NCBI RefSeq assembly: GCF_001886615.1
Contig: NZ_CP018139.1
Span: 1,798,001 to 1,862,000 of the forward strand
Direction: 5' to 3'
DNA: 64,000 nt
Source: Halomonas aestuarii
Lineage (GTDB): Bacteria; Pseudomonadota; Gammaproteobacteria; Pseudomonadales; Halomonadaceae
Below the pieces are notes generated by a model. The model saw nothing but the letters and a program-made list of their open reading frames with translations, made no database searches and was not told where the DNA came from. Of the stretch, positions 1 through 9,671 are shown in pieces. A program made the translations under genes and the position numbers. The first letter of the stretch is position 1. Every line of letters begins with the position of its first letter.

Positions 1-1
1 C

Positions 2-799
2 GAGGGGCCGAAGTTCCGCAAGCCGGTGCGCACCGCGGCGGACGTGGATGCCCTGGCGGTGCCGGACGCCGAGCGCGACCTGGACTACGTGATGCGCGCC
101 GTCTCGACCATCCGCCGCGAACTGAACGGCCGGGTGCCGCTGATCGGCTTCTCCGGCAGCCCCTGGACCCTGGCCACCTACATGGTGGAGGGCGCCTCCA
201 GCAAGGACTTCCGCCACGTCAAGACGATGCTCTACGACGCGCCGGATGCCATGCACCGGCTGCTCGACATGCTGGCCCACGCGGTCACCGACTACCTCAA
301 CGCCCAGATCCGCGCCGGCGCCCAGGCGGTGCAGATCTTCGACACCTGGGGCGGCGCCCTCTCCACCCCGGCCTACCTGGAGTTCTCCCTGCGCTACATG
401 GAGCAGATCGTGGCCGGCCTGATCCGCGAGCACGAGGGGCGCCGGGTCCCGGTGATCCTCTTCACCAAGAACGGCGGCCAGTGGCTCGAGGACATCGCGG
501 CGGCGGGCTCCGATGCCGTGGGCCTGGACTGGACCACCGAGCTCTCCTCCGCCCGGGCCCGGGTCGGCCATCGCGTCGCCCTGCAGGGCAACCTCGATCC
601 CAACGTGCTCTTCGCCCGTCCCGCGGCGATCCGCGCCGAGGTGGCTCGCACCCTCGACAGCTTCGGCCCCGGCCCCGGCCATGTCTTCAACCTGGGCCAC
701 GGGATCAACCAGTTCACCGATCCGGACCACGTCACGGCCTTCATGGAGGCCCTGCATGACCTGAGCCCGGCCTACCATCGCAACATCCCCCATGACTGA
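2..799 (+). CDS. hemE: Uroporphyrinogen decarboxylase (HemE), 3' part
   Basis: Decarboxylates the four acetate side chains of uroporphyrinogen III to give coproporphyrinogen III in cytoplasmic haem synthesis. The reading frame is open from the window edge, so the start codon lies upstream. About 265 residues are present of a family of roughly 355. The second family signature, [16 protein letters not shown], is intact near the start of the fragment; the N-terminal substrate-binding RQAGR region is off-window. It ends in HRNIPHD and its stop overlaps the next gene by 8 nt. Truncation is by the window edge, not by mutation. Confidence 0.96.
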   Translation, partial: EGPKFRKPVRTAADVDALAVPDAERDLDYVMRAVSTIRRELNGRVPLIGFSGSPWTLATYMVEGASSKDFRHVKTMLYDAPDAMHRLLDMLAHAVTDYLNAQIRAGAQAVQIFDTWGGALSTPAYLEFSLRYMEQIVAGLIREHEGRRVPVILFTKNGGQWLEDIAAAGSDAVGLDWTTELSSARARVGHRVALQGNLDPNVLFARPAAIRAEVARTLDSFGPGPGHVFNLGHGINQFTDPDHVTAFMEALHDLSPAYHRNIPHD

Positions 800-1172
800 C
801 ACGCCCTGGTGGCAGCGCTGGCATGACCGGCGCCGCCTCTGGGCGGTGCTGGCCCTGCTGGCTTTCCTGGTGATTGCCTGGGGAAGCCTGACGCCGAGCA
901 GCGAGCTTCCCGAGACGCTGCCCTGGGACAAGGCCAGCCACTTCATCGGCTACGCGGGCCTGGCGGGCCTGGTCGGGCTCGCCGGGGTCCGCCTGCCGCT
1001 GGCCTTCCTCGTCAGCGCCCTGATCGGGGTGGCCATCGAGTTCGCCCAGATCCCGGTGCCCGGACGCTTCGGCGGCGACTGGCGCGACATGCTGGCCAAC
1101 GGCCTGGGCGCGGCGTTCGCGGTGGTGGTGCTGCAGGCCTTTCGCCGCGTCTGTCTTCGTCGCCTCGCCTAG
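792..1172 (+). CDS. VanZ-like family membrane protein
   Basis: A 126-residue inner-membrane protein of the VanZ-like family, whose general role is unknown. After a short basic N-terminus there are about four hydrophobic segments (roughly residues 16-32, 47-65, 69-86 and 101-117), with the family-type patterns DKASHFIGY and [13 protein letters not shown]. The ATG lies inside the hemE 3' end (8-nt overlap), so translational coupling to hemE is likely, although no haem role follows from this. Family assignment is good; the function is not assigned. Confidence 0.85.
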   Translation: MTDTPWWQRWHDRRRLWAVLALLAFLVIAWGSLTPSSELPETLPWDKASHFIGYAGLAGLVGLAGVRLPLAFLVSALIGVAIEFAQIPVPGRFGGDWRDMLANGLGAAFAVVVLQAFRRVCLRRLA

Positions 1173-1194
1173 GCCCTGTCGGGACGCGACCCTG

Positions 1195-1848
1195 CTAGAA
1201 CAGCGGTTCGCGGGCCGCGGGGGGTGCCGACGAATCGCCCTGTTCGTTCCATGCCGATGCCGGTGGCGCCCCCCAGGCCGCCTCCGGCCGGGTGTCCCAG
1301 GTCGGGGCGGGCTGAGGCCCCCATGCCGCTTCCTGCGGCGCTTGCCAGGCGGGGTCCGATGGAGCGGCCCACGCCGATTCGACCTGGGCGCCTGACGCCG
1401 GATCCTGGGTGGGTTCGAGCGGACGTGCCGGCCGGCAGCGCTCGGCGGGGCGAACCACCCGCGGGCTGCCCAGCACGCTCTCCTCGGCATCCACATGCCG
1501 CCCCCCGCGGGTCCAGGCCGCCTCGTCGTCATGGACCGCCGGGCGCCGCTCCCAGGAGCGGGTGACCACGGCGCCGGGGGCGAAGCCGGGACGCTGTGCC
1601 TTCAGGTGGTGGGGCAGCAGGCAGACTTCGGTCAGCAGCCGCAGGGCCAGGGCGGCCAGCAGCCAGAGCCCGCCGCCCAGGGCCAGGGGCGGCCAGGCAT
1701 TGCTCGCCTCGACGGACGGCATGAGCCAGGGCAGGCGGGGCACCAGCCACAGGGCGGCCCCGGCCAGCAGGCCGAGCTGCAGCAGCAGGTGGCAGGTCAG
1801 GATGGTGGCGCGGGCCAGCGGCCGGCGGGGAAACAGGAACTGTCGCAT
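1195..1848 (-). CDS. Hypothetical two-TM membrane protein with Trp/Pro/Ala-rich tail
   Basis: A 217-residue protein of unrecognised family. A basic N-terminus is followed by two hydrophobic segments (about residues 17-37 and 53-72), then a cytoplasmic-looking linker. The last 70 residues form a degenerate repeat in which Trp recurs every 8-10 residues in contexts such as SAWAAP, PAWQAP, AAWGPQ, PTWDTR, AAWGAP and SAWNEQ. The tail is probably disordered. The start is ATG with GGAGGACC just upstream on the minus strand. It is convergent with the VanZ gene and divergent from the next gene. No function is proposed. Confidence 0.7.
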   Translation of the reverse strand: MRQFLFPRRPLARATILTCHLLLQLGLLAGAALWLVPRLPWLMPSVEASNAWPPLALGGGLWLLAALALRLLTEVCLLPHHLKAQRPGFAPGAVVTRSWERRPAVHDDEAAWTRGGRHVDAEESVLGSPRVVRPAERCRPARPLEPTQDPASGAQVESAWAAPSDPAWQAPQEAAWGPQPAPTWDTRPEAAWGAPPASAWNEQGDSSAPPAAREPLF

Positions 1849-2069
1849 CGGGGTCCTCCCGGGGAATGCACATCGTCACGATGGGTCGCACCGACCTCCG
1901 TGTCGGCCGGGGCGTGATGCTACCCCAGATCCCGCCGGCCTGCAGTCCTGGCGTGCCGCCTGCGTTGCAGGTTGACCAACCCCGGGGGGCTTGCCAATGT
2001 TGGATGAGAGGCGAAAGCGGGTGCCCATGGGGCGGGCTTTCGTCCATTCACCGGCATCGAGGAGCGGCT

Positions 2070-2492
2070 ATGACTACCTACATCGTGGTGGCTGATGCGG
2101 CGCGGGCTCGCCTGTTTACCCGTGATGGACTCAAGATCAGCGAGACGGACAGCCTCGTCCATGCCGAGGGTCGCCTGCACGAGGGGGACCTGGTGACGGA
2201 TCGGGGGGGCGACGTCCACGAGTCGACCTCGGCCCGCAGTGCCGGTGGGGAGAGTGTGGCGACCCAGCACCACGAGGAGGTCTTTGCCCGCGAGGTGGCC
2301 GACCGGCTCTATCGCGCCCGCGTGGACAACAGCATGCAGAAGCTGATCCTGGTCGCCCCGCCGCGTTTCCTGGGCCAGCTGCGCGACAAGGTCGACGGCC
2401 CCACCGCCAAGCTGGTGATCCATACGCTGGCCAAGGATCTCACCAAGGCCTCCGTCGCCGACATCCAGGAGGCGGTCAGCGACCTCCGCTAG
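2070..2492 (+). CDS. Host attachment family protein
   Basis: A 140-residue protein of the family named for its relation to the Agrobacterium plant-attachment protein AtsE; its role in non-pathogens is unknown. The N-terminal YIVVADAARARLFTR, the central QHHEEVFAREVADRL and the LVAPPRFLGQLR segments are typical. The ATG at 2070 was chosen because GAGGAG lies 5-10 nt upstream and homology begins at MTTYIVV; the frame is open further upstream without a better start. It is a soluble single-domain protein, transcribed alone. Confidence 0.85.
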   Translation: MTTYIVVADAARARLFTRDGLKISETDSLVHAEGRLHEGDLVTDRGGDVHESTSARSAGGESVATQHHEEVFAREVADRLYRARVDNSMQKLILVAPPRFLGQLRDKVDGPTAKLVIHTLAKDLTKASVADIQEAVSDLR

Positions 2493-2511
2493 CGCCCTTC
2501 CCGGCGTCATG

Positions 2512-2536
2512 CGGCCCGGCCCATGCGGCCGGGCCG
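2512..2536 (+). terminator. Terminator-like hairpin after host-attachment gene
   Basis: A 9-bp GC-only stem (CGGCCCGGC / GCCGGGCCG) with a 7-nt loop starts 20 nt after the stop codon. Only two T residues follow, so it may be Rho-assisted or serve the convergent LysR gene. Confidence 0.45.
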
Positions 2537-2585
2537 TTCCGTGTCAGGGAGCCTGGGTCAGGGCCCTCGCATCAGGGCATCCGCA

Positions 2586-3512
2586 TCAGGGCACCTGGGG
2601 CAGGTCGATCTGGTCGCTGCGGCGCACGCCCTCGGTCATCTGCCGGCACAGCTTGAGGAACTCGCGCATGCCGGTGGCCAGGTACTTGTGACGGTGCCAG
2701 ATGAAGCTGAACTGGCGGCTCAGGTCCAGCTCCGGGGTGGCGATGGGCACCAGGCTGCCGCGTCGGAAGGCATCGCGCAGGGCGAGCTTCGAGACGCAGC
2801 CGATGCCGAGCCCCGACTCCACCGCCCGCTTGATGCCCTCGGTGTGCTCCAGCTCCAGCAGGATGTTGAAGCGCCCCCGACGATGCCGGGCGGCCTGCTC
2901 CAGGGTCAGCCGGGTGCCGGAGCCCTGCTCGCGCATGATCCAGGCCTCGCGCAGCAGGCGATCCAGCTCCACCGGGCCGGAGCTGGCGAGCGGGTGTCGC
3001 GGCGAGCAGAACACCGCCAGCTCGTCCTCCACCCAGGGCTGGGTGATCACGTCCTCCTCCTCGCACTGCCCCTCGATCAGCCCCAGGTCGAGCTCGTGCT
3101 GGCGAACGCTCTCGATGATGGTGCGGGTGTTGCGCACCGACAGGCGCACGCGGCTGCCCGGGTGGCGCTGCATGAAGTCGCTGATCAGCAGGGTCGCCAG
3201 GTAGTTGCCGATGGTCAGGGTGGCGCCCACGTCCAGGGTGCCGATGCCCTGCTGTCCCCGCAGCAGCTCCTCCACCTCCTCGGCACGATCGAGCAGGGCG
3301 ACCGCCTTGGGGAGCAGCTGGAAGCCCAGGGCATTGAGCTTGAGGCGCTTGCCGATGCGATCCAGCAGCCGACAGTCGAACTGGCGTTCCAGCTCGGCCA
3401 GGGCGGTGCTGGTCGCCGACTGCGAGAGCGCGAGGGCGCGGGCCGCCCGGGAGACGCTCTCGTGCTGGGCGACGGCGACGAAGACTTCCAGCTGGCGCAG
3501 GGTGTAACGCAT
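2586..3512 (-). CDS. finR: LysR-family regulator, FinR-like
   Basis: A 308-residue LysR-type transcription factor. The N-terminal winged helix-turn-helix (about residues 2-60) includes SRAARALALSQSATSTALAELE; the remainder is the effector-binding domain with TIGNYLATLLISDF. It is divergent from the ferredoxin-NADP+ reductase gene, the arrangement in which FinR activates fpr in Pseudomonas under superoxide stress. The name rests on that context plus family resemblance. The 145-bp AT-rich spacer holds a strong palindrome, a likely binding site. An alternative is another CysB/CbbR-like LysR protein. Confidence 0.8.
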   Translation of the reverse strand: MRYTLRQLEVFVAVAQHESVSRAARALALSQSATSTALAELERQFDCRLLDRIGKRLKLNALGFQLLPKAVALLDRAEEVEELLRGQQGIGTLDVGATLTIGNYLATLLISDFMQRHPGSRVRLSVRNTRTIIESVRQHELDLGLIEGQCEEEDVITQPWVEDELAVFCSPRHPLASSGPVELDRLLREAWIMREQGSGTRLTLEQAARHRRGRFNILLELEHTEGIKRAVESGLGIGCVSKLALRDAFRRGSLVPIATPELDLSRQFSFIWHRHKYLATGMREFLKLCRQMTEGVRRSDQIDLPQVP

Positions 3513-3542
3513 GACGATCCTCGCGGGTCTTGATATCCAGAT

Positions 3543-3563
3543 TATAGATAAGTGTTATCCATA
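3543..3563. promoter_or_regulatory. Palindromic operator in finR-fpr divergent region
   Basis: A 21-bp near-perfect inverted repeat: GATAA, spacer GTG, TTATC (3547-3559), extended on both sides by TAT/ATA after one mismatched pair. It contains T-N11-A spacing typical of LysR sites and lies 31 bp from the finR start and 95 bp from the fpr start. Binding by the adjacent regulator is inferred. Confidence 0.55.
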
Positions 3564-3657
3564 CAATCCATTTAACAGATAATGCCCCGGCTCTTAGAAT
3601 TGCGGTATCGATTTGATGGTCCAATCTATTCATTTTTGGAATATTAAAGGAGTCGGC

Positions 3658-4434
3658 ATGAGCAAGTTCGCGCTAGAGGACGTTCTCAGTGTGCATCACT
3701 GGAACGACTCCCTGTTCAGTTTCCGGACCACCCGGGAGCGCAGCCTGCGCTTCAAGAACGGCCAGTTCGTGATGATCGGCCTCGAGGTGAACGGCAAGCC
3801 GCTGATGCGCGCCTACTCCATCGCCAGCCCCAACTACGAGGACCACCTGGAGTTCTTCAGCATCAAGGTGCCCGATGGTCCGCTGACCTCGCGGCTGCAG
3901 CACCTGAAGGTGGGCGACCAGATCATGGTCAGCCGCAAGCCCACCGGTACCCTGGTCACCGACGACCTGCTGCCGGGACGCAACCTCTACCTGCTCTCCA
4001 CCGGCACCGGGCTGGCGCCGTTCATGAGCCTGATCCAGGACCCCGAGGTCTACGAGCGCTTCGAGAAGGTGGTGCTGGTGCACGGCGTGCGCAACGTCAG
4101 CGAGCTGGCCTACGCCGACTTCATCCAGAAGGACCTGCCCGCCCACGAGTACCTGGGCGAGGAGATCAGCGAGAAGCTGGTCTACTACCCCACCGTGACC
4201 CGGGAGACCTTCCACACCATGGGGCGGCTGACCGACCACATCCGCAGCGGCAAGCTCGCCGAGGACACGGGACTGCCGGCCATCGATCCCAAGCAGGACC
4301 GTGCCATGATCTGCGGCAGCCCGGCGATGCTCGACGACACCAGCCACCTGCTCGACGAGCTGGGCTTCACCATCTCGCCGCGCATGGGCGAGCCCGGCGA
4401 CTACGTCATCGAGCGGGCCTTCGTCGAGAAATAG
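3658..4434 (+). CDS. fpr: Ferredoxin-NADP+ reductase (Fpr)
   Basis: A 258-residue FAD-dependent reductase that transfers electrons between NADPH and ferredoxin or flavodoxin and supports oxidative-stress defence and Fe-S assembly. The FAD-binding RAYSIASPNYEDHLEF motif lies near residues 50-65, the nucleotide-binding STGTGLAPFMSLI near 111-123, VHGVRN after it, and MICGSPAML near the C-terminus. Length equals that of bacterial Fpr. ATG 3658 is preceded by AAAGGAG with 5-nt spacing, which decides it over upstream in-frame ATGs. It is divergent from the FinR-like regulator. Confidence 0.95.
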   Translation: MSKFALEDVLSVHHWNDSLFSFRTTRERSLRFKNGQFVMIGLEVNGKPLMRAYSIASPNYEDHLEFFSIKVPDGPLTSRLQHLKVGDQIMVSRKPTGTLVTDDLLPGRNLYLLSTGTGLAPFMSLIQDPEVYERFEKVVLVHGVRNVSELAYADFIQKDLPAHEYLGEEISEKLVYYPTVTRETFHTMGRLTDHIRSGKLAEDTGLPAIDPKQDRAMICGSPAMLDDTSHLLDELGFTISPRMGEPGDYVIERAFVEK

Positions 4435-4485
4435 GGCGCGACCCGCGCCCGAGGCATCCCTCACGGCCGACGATGGCGGATGAAA

Positions 4486-4518
4486 AGAACCCCCGCAGGT
4501 CATGCCTGCGGGGGTTCT
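4486..4518. terminator. Bidirectional intrinsic terminator between fpr and glnK1
   Basis: A perfect 14-bp stem (AGAACCCCCGCAGG and its complement) with a TCATG loop. On the minus strand it is followed by TTTCA after TTCT; on the plus strand by ACTG. It sits between convergent fpr and glnK1. Confidence 0.75.
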
Positions 4519-4548
4519 ACTGTGCGGGCGCCTGGCGTTCAGGGCCTC

Positions 4549-5253
<705 letters not shown>

Positions 5254-6504
5254 TCACTTCTTGGAGGCGCTGAACTCGGGGTAGGCTTCCAGGCCGCACT
5301 CGGCCAGGTCGACCCCTTCGTACTCTTCTTCCTCGGTGACCCGGATGCCCATCACGGCCTTGAGGATCAGCCAGACGATCAGGCTGGCCACGAACACCCA
5401 GAAGAAGATGCCGAGGATGCCGATGAGCTGCGGACCGAAGCTTGCTCCGCTGTTGGTCAGCGGCACGGCCAGCACGCCCCAGATGCCGACCACCCCGTGC
5501 ACGGAGATGGCACCCACCGGGTCATCCAGCTTCAGCTTGTCCAGGGTCACGATGGCGATGACCACCAGCAGGCCGCCCACGACACCGATCATCACGGAGC
5601 CCAGTGCGCTGGGCGAGAGCGGATCGGCGGTGATGGCCACCAGGCCCGCCAGGGCGCCGTTCAGGGACATGGTCAGGTCGGCCTTGCGGAACCACAGCTT
5701 GGCCAGGATCAGCGCGGCGATCACGCCGCCGGCGGCGGCCGCGTTGGTGTTGACGAACACCTGGGCCACATTGTTGGCGGAGGACACGTCGGACATCTTC
5801 AGCTCGGAGCCGCCGTTGAAGCCGAACCAGCCCATCCACAGGATGAAGGTACCCAGGGTAGCCAGCGGCAGGTTGGCGCCGGGGATGGCGTAGATGCTGC
5901 CGTCCTTGCCGTACTTGCCCTTGCGCGGGCCGAGCACCAGCACGCCGGCCAGGGCCGCGGCGGCACCCGCGAGGTGCACGATGCCGGAGCCGGCATAGTC
6001 GGAATAGCCGACCTCGGCCAGCCAGCCACCGCCCCAGGTCCAGTAGCCGGACACCGGGTAGATGAAGCCGGTCATGACCACGGCGAAGGCCAGGAAGGCC
6101 CACAGCTTCATGCGCTCGGCCACGGCACCGGAGACGATGGACATGGCGGTGGCCACGAACACGACCTGGAAGAAGAAGTCCGAGCGCATGGAGTAGTAGG
6201 GGGCGTCATCGCCGCCGGCGAGCACCGCATCGACGCCGTTCTCGCTGCCGATCAGCGCGCCCAGGCTCGGCAGGATGCCTCCGGCCTCGCTGGAGTACAT
6301 CACGTAGTAGCCCACCAGCAGGTACATGGTGCAGGCGATGGCGAACAGGGCGATGTTCTTGGTGAGGATCTCGGCGGTGTTCTTGGAGCGCACCAGGCCT
6401 GCCTCGAGCATCGAGAAGCCGGCGGCCATCCACATGACCAGTACGCCGCAGATCAGAAAGTAGAAGGTATCGAGCGCGTAGCTCAGTTCCGGAAGTTCAC
6501 TCAT
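5254..6504 (-). CDS. amtB: Ammonium transporter AmtB
   Basis: A 416-residue inner-membrane ammonium channel of the Amt/Rh family with about 11 transmembrane helices, gated by GlnK. Recognisable segments include GFSMLEAGLVRSKN, GSGIVHLAGAAAALAG with the pore-region histidine, and HGVVGIWGV with the second pore histidine. The protein starts directly in a membrane segment without an obvious cleavable signal peptide, unlike the E. coli protein. It is transcribed after glnK2 with a 39-bp gap, the standard glnK-amtB pair, and ends at a T-tract terminator. Confidence 0.95.
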   Translation of the reverse strand: MSELPELSYALDTFYFLICGVLVMWMAAGFSMLEAGLVRSKNTAEILTKNIALFAIACTMYLLVGYYVMYSSEAGGILPSLGALIGSENGVDAVLAGGDDAPYYSMRSDFFFQVVFVATAMSIVSGAVAERMKLWAFLAFAVVMTGFIYPVSGYWTWGGGWLAEVGYSDYAGSGIVHLAGAAAALAGVLVLGPRKGKYGKDGSIYAIPGANLPLATLGTFILWMGWFGFNGGSELKMSDVSSANNVAQVFVNTNAAAAGGVIAALILAKLWFRKADLTMSLNGALAGLVAITADPLSPSALGSVMIGVVGGLLVVIAIVTLDKLKLDDPVGAISVHGVVGIWGVLAVPLTNSGASFGPQLIGILGIFFWVFVASLIVWLILKAVMGIRVTEEEEYEGVDLAECGLEAYPEFSASKK

Positions 6505-6543
6505 GGGTGTCTCTCCACGTCAGGAATGGGAAGGGAGGGGCCG

Positions 6544-6894
<351 letters not shown>

Positions 6895-6944
6895 CTACGG
6901 ATGATGGGCGGCGCAATGCCACCGAGAAGTGGCTGCCCTGTCTT

Positions 6945-6960
6945 TGCGCAAACCGTGCCA
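6945..6960 (-). promoter_or_regulatory. Sigma-54-like promoter of glnK2-amtB
   Basis: On the minus strand TGGCACGGTTTGCGCA matches TGGCACG and has GC-A at the -12 position with the correct 10-nt GG-GC spacing; the TT before GC is replaced. It lies about 63 nt upstream of the glnK2 ATG. Confidence 0.65.
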
Positions 6961-7047
6961 CTTTGCGGAATATTTTCGTGATTTCAGTGGACTGGGGGTG
7001 CATCTGGTGAAGGGAGGCGATGGGGTGCAGGAGGCCGATCGCGGTCA

Positions 7048-7064
7048 TGCACTGTTCTGGTGCC
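7048..7064. promoter_or_regulatory. NtrC-type enhancer site upstream of glnK2
   Basis: GCAC, 7 nt, GTGC (7049-7063), within TGCACTGTTCTGGTGCC, fits the dyad recognised by NtrC. It lies about 90-100 bp upstream of the sigma-54-like promoter, a normal enhancer distance. One clear site is visible; a second at 7080-7094 is weak. Confidence 0.5.
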
Positions 7065-7173
7065 ATGTCGAAGTGCATCTGCACCATGGTCAAGCATAGC
7101 CGGATAATGCGCGGCGCCCGAGGCTTGCGTATCCTCTGGACAGGCATCCAAATCACGTTTCAGGAGAGACATC

Positions 7174-7575
7174 ATGGTGAGCCACGACCGCATCAGCCGC
7201 CTGGCCCAGCAGATCGGCGACCGGCTGCAGGGCGCTTCCCAGGCCCCGGAAGAGGTGCAGAAGGGGATCCAGCAGGTGGTCAAGGGCGCCTTCGACCGCC
7301 TGGAGCTGGTGTCGCGGGAGGACTTCGACATCCTGATGGACGTGCTACAGCGCACCCGGGCCCGTGTCGAGGCCCTGGAGCAGCAGGTGGCGGCACTGGA
7401 GGCGGTGCTGGACACCGCCCCCGCGCGGGAGACGACGAGCGCATCGGCGCTGGCGCTGCCGGAGGAGCCGAGTGCGGCATCCACGCGCGAGCCGAATCAA
7501 GAGCCCGGCCCCGGTGCGAGCGCCGATGACGCGAACCCCGAGGAAGACGCCGGCGCCGGCGAGTCCAGCCGCTGA
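7174..7575 (+). CDS. ubiK: Ubiquinone biosynthesis accessory factor UbiK
   Basis: A 133-residue member of the BMFP/YqiC family. In E. coli UbiK acts with UbiJ in aerobic ubiquinone synthesis and associates with lipid. Residues 1-80 hold the conserved region: an amphipathic start, then KGAFDRLELVSREDFD, then a coiled coil (VEALEQQVAALEAVL). The rest is an acidic, Ala/Pro/Glu-rich disordered tail, longer than in E. coli. ATG 7174 follows AGGAGAG. It stands alone, between the glnK2 control region and comM. Confidence 0.88.
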   Translation: MVSHDRISRLAQQIGDRLQGASQAPEEVQKGIQQVVKGAFDRLELVSREDFDILMDVLQRTRARVEALEQQVAALEAVLDTAPARETTSASALALPEEPSAASTREPNQEPGPGASADDANPEEDAGAGESSR

Positions 7576-7648
7576 TCCTCGCCCGGTATCGGGCGCCCCC
7601 CGCCGGCCTGGACTAGCCTGAGGGCAGACAGGCGGCGAGGGATCGCGC

Positions 7649-9151
7649 ATGACGCTGGCAATCATCCACACCCGGGCGGGCCTCGGCCTCGAGGCGCCCG
7701 AGGTGCTGGTCGAGGTGCACCTGGCCAACGGGCTGCCCGGCATCACCCTGGTGGGACTGCCGGAGGCCGCCGTCAAGGAGAGCCGCGAGCGGGTCCGCAG
7801 TGCCCTGGTCAATGCTGGCTTTGACTTCCCCCTGCGACGCATCACCCTCAACCTGGCCCCCGCCGACCTGCCCAAGGAGGGCGGCCGCTTCGACCTGCCC
7901 ATCGCCCTGGGGCTGCTGGTCGCCTCCGGCCAGGTGCCCCGCGAGGCCCTCGAGGGCGTCGAGTGCGCGGGCGAGCTGGCCCTGGACGGCCGGCTCAGGC
8001 CGGTGGCCGGGGTGCTGCCCATGGCCATGGCCACCCGCCATGCGCGCCGCCAGCTGATCGTGCCCCGGGCCAACGCCGACGAGGCTGCCCTGGCCGGGGA
8101 CCTCGACGTGCTGCCCGCCGATCACCTGCTTGAGGTGGTGGCGCACCTGCTGGGGCAGGCGCCCCTTCTCCCGCACCGCTCGCCGGGCCCCGCCCCGGCG
8201 CTGGAACCGGGCCCCGACCTGGCGGACGTGAGGGGCCAGCACCAGGCCCGGCGTGCGCTGGAGGTCGCCGCCGCCGGCGGCCACAACCTGCTCTTCGCCG
8301 GCCCGCCCGGGACCGGCAAGACCATGCTCGCCAGTCGCCTGCCGGGCATCCTGCCCCCGCTCACCGAGCAGGAGGCCCTGGAGGTGGCGGCGATCCGCTC
8401 CGTGAGCGGGCTGCCCCGCGCCGAGCAGTGGGGGGTGCGCCCCTTCCGCGCTCCGCACCATACCGCCAGTGCCGTCGCCCTGGTGGGCGGCGGCTCCAAG
8501 CCGCGCCCCGGGGAGATCTCCCTGGCCCATCGCGGCGTGCTCTTCCTGGATGAGCTGCCGGAGTTCTCCCGGCACGTCCTGGAGGTGATGCGGGAGCCCA
8601 TGGAATCGGGGCAGATCCACATCGCCCGGGCCAGCCACGAGCGACGCTTTCCGGCCGGCTTCCAGCTGGTGGCGGCCATGAACCCCTGTCCCTGCGGGCA
8701 CCTGGGCGACCCGCGTCAGCCCTGCCACTGCACCGCGGCCCAGATCCAGCGCTATCAGGCACGGCTGTCCGGTCCGCTGCTCGATCGCATCGACCTTCAG
8801 GTGGAGGTGCCGGCGCTGGCACCCGAGCAGCTGACCTCCCGGGAGCCGGGAGAGTCCTCGAGGGTGGTGCGCGAGCGGGTGCTGGCGGCGCGGGCGAGGC
8901 AGGCGGCCCGCGGGGGGCTCAACGCGCAGCTGTCGGGACGGGCCTTGGAGGAGGCCTGCGCCCTGCAGGCGCAGGATCGGGCCTGGCTGGCCTCGGTGCT
9001 GGAGCGGTTGAAGCTGTCGGCCCGGGCCTATCACCGGGTGCTGCGGGTGGCCCTGACCCTGGCCGACCTGGCCGGAGAGGCGCGACCCGGGCGCGACCAG
9101 CTGATCGAGGCCATCGGCTACCGTCAGCTCGACCGGTTGCTCAAGGGGTGA
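7649..9151 (+). CDS. comM: YifB/ComM family Mg-chelatase-like AAA+ ATPase
   Basis: A 500-residue hexameric helicase-like ATPase; ComM promotes branch migration during integration of transformed DNA. The N-terminal Lon-protease-like ChlI region (residues 1-165, with LPEAAVKESRERVRSAL) is followed by the AAA+ domain with Walker A GPPGTGKT, Walker B FLDELPEF, and a Cys/His cluster NPCPCGHLGDPRQPCHC. The C-terminal Mg-chelatase domain ends in GYRQLDRLLKG. The length is normal. It indicates at least latent natural competence functions. Confidence 0.93.
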   Translation: MTLAIIHTRAGLGLEAPEVLVEVHLANGLPGITLVGLPEAAVKESRERVRSALVNAGFDFPLRRITLNLAPADLPKEGGRFDLPIALGLLVASGQVPREALEGVECAGELALDGRLRPVAGVLPMAMATRHARRQLIVPRANADEAALAGDLDVLPADHLLEVVAHLLGQAPLLPHRSPGPAPALEPGPDLADVRGQHQARRALEVAAAGGHNLLFAGPPGTGKTMLASRLPGILPPLTEQEALEVAAIRSVSGLPRAEQWGVRPFRAPHHTASAVALVGGGSKPRPGEISLAHRGVLFLDELPEFSRHVLEVMREPMESGQIHIARASHERRFPAGFQLVAAMNPCPCGHLGDPRQPCHCTAAQIQRYQARLSGPLLDRIDLQVEVPALAPEQLTSREPGESSRVVRERVLAARARQAARGGLNAQLSGRALEEACALQAQDRAWLASVLERLKLSARAYHRVLRVALTLADLAGEARPGRDQLIEAIGYRQLDRLLKG

Positions 9152-9188
9152 AGGGCCGCGCGCTCACCGGGCGGTGATCATGGGGTGA

Positions 9189-9671
9189 TCAGAGGGCCGT
9201 GGCGTCGAGGGCCCCGCTGATGTCGGTGCGCCAGGCGGGCTCGTCGCGTCCGGTGCGGCGCAGTTCCAGGCTCAGGCGATAGGGCAGCAGCTCGCGGTCC
9301 GAGAGCCGCAGGCGGGGGCCGTCGGCGACCAGGCGGGTCTCTAGGCGCCACTGGTTGTCATGGCCGCCCTCTGCCATGGCCTCACGCCACTCCAGGACCT
9401 GGGGTCCGCCCGAGACCGCCAGCAGGGCCCGGGTCAGGCTCTCGAGCAGGCGCTCGTCGGTGAGCCCCAGCCGCGCATCGACCTCCGGCATCGCCAGCAG
9501 CAGGACCTGATCGACCGCCGGGCTCGGCAGGGGCGGGGTCGCCGTGACCCGTTCGGCGGCGCGCTCGCTCAAGCCGAACAGGGCCTGGCGCACGGTGGTC
9601 GGCTGCTCCGGGGAGCCCGCACAGCCGGCGAGCAGCAGGGTCAACAGCAGCGGCATCAGGTGGCGCGTCAT
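9189..9671 (-). CDS. Putative lipoprotein of unknown function
   Basis: A 160-residue protein beginning MTRHLMPLLLTLLLAGCAGS, a clear lipoprotein signal with lipobox LAGC and Cys17. The mature part has no family that I recognise; it contains a charged helical segment and a C-terminal DISGALDATAL. The start is fixed by the signal peptide and by an ATGA overlap with the upstream hydrolase stop, so the two genes are translationally coupled. It is likely attached to the periplasmic face of a membrane; nothing further is supported. Confidence 0.75.
   Translation of the reverse strand: MTRHLMPLLLTLLLAGCAGSPEQPTTVRQALFGLSERAAERVTATPPLPSPAVDQVLLLAMPEVDARLGLTDERLLESLTRALLAVSGGPQVLEWREAMAEGGHDNQWRLETRLVADGPRLRLSDRELLPYRLSLELRRTGRDEPAWRTDISGALDATAL

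Noticed and set aside
1970-1981. 12-bp palindrome GGTTGACCAACC upstream of the host-attachment gene
   Set aside because: Short, with no flanking extension or clear promoter context; could be chance in a 220-bp spacer.
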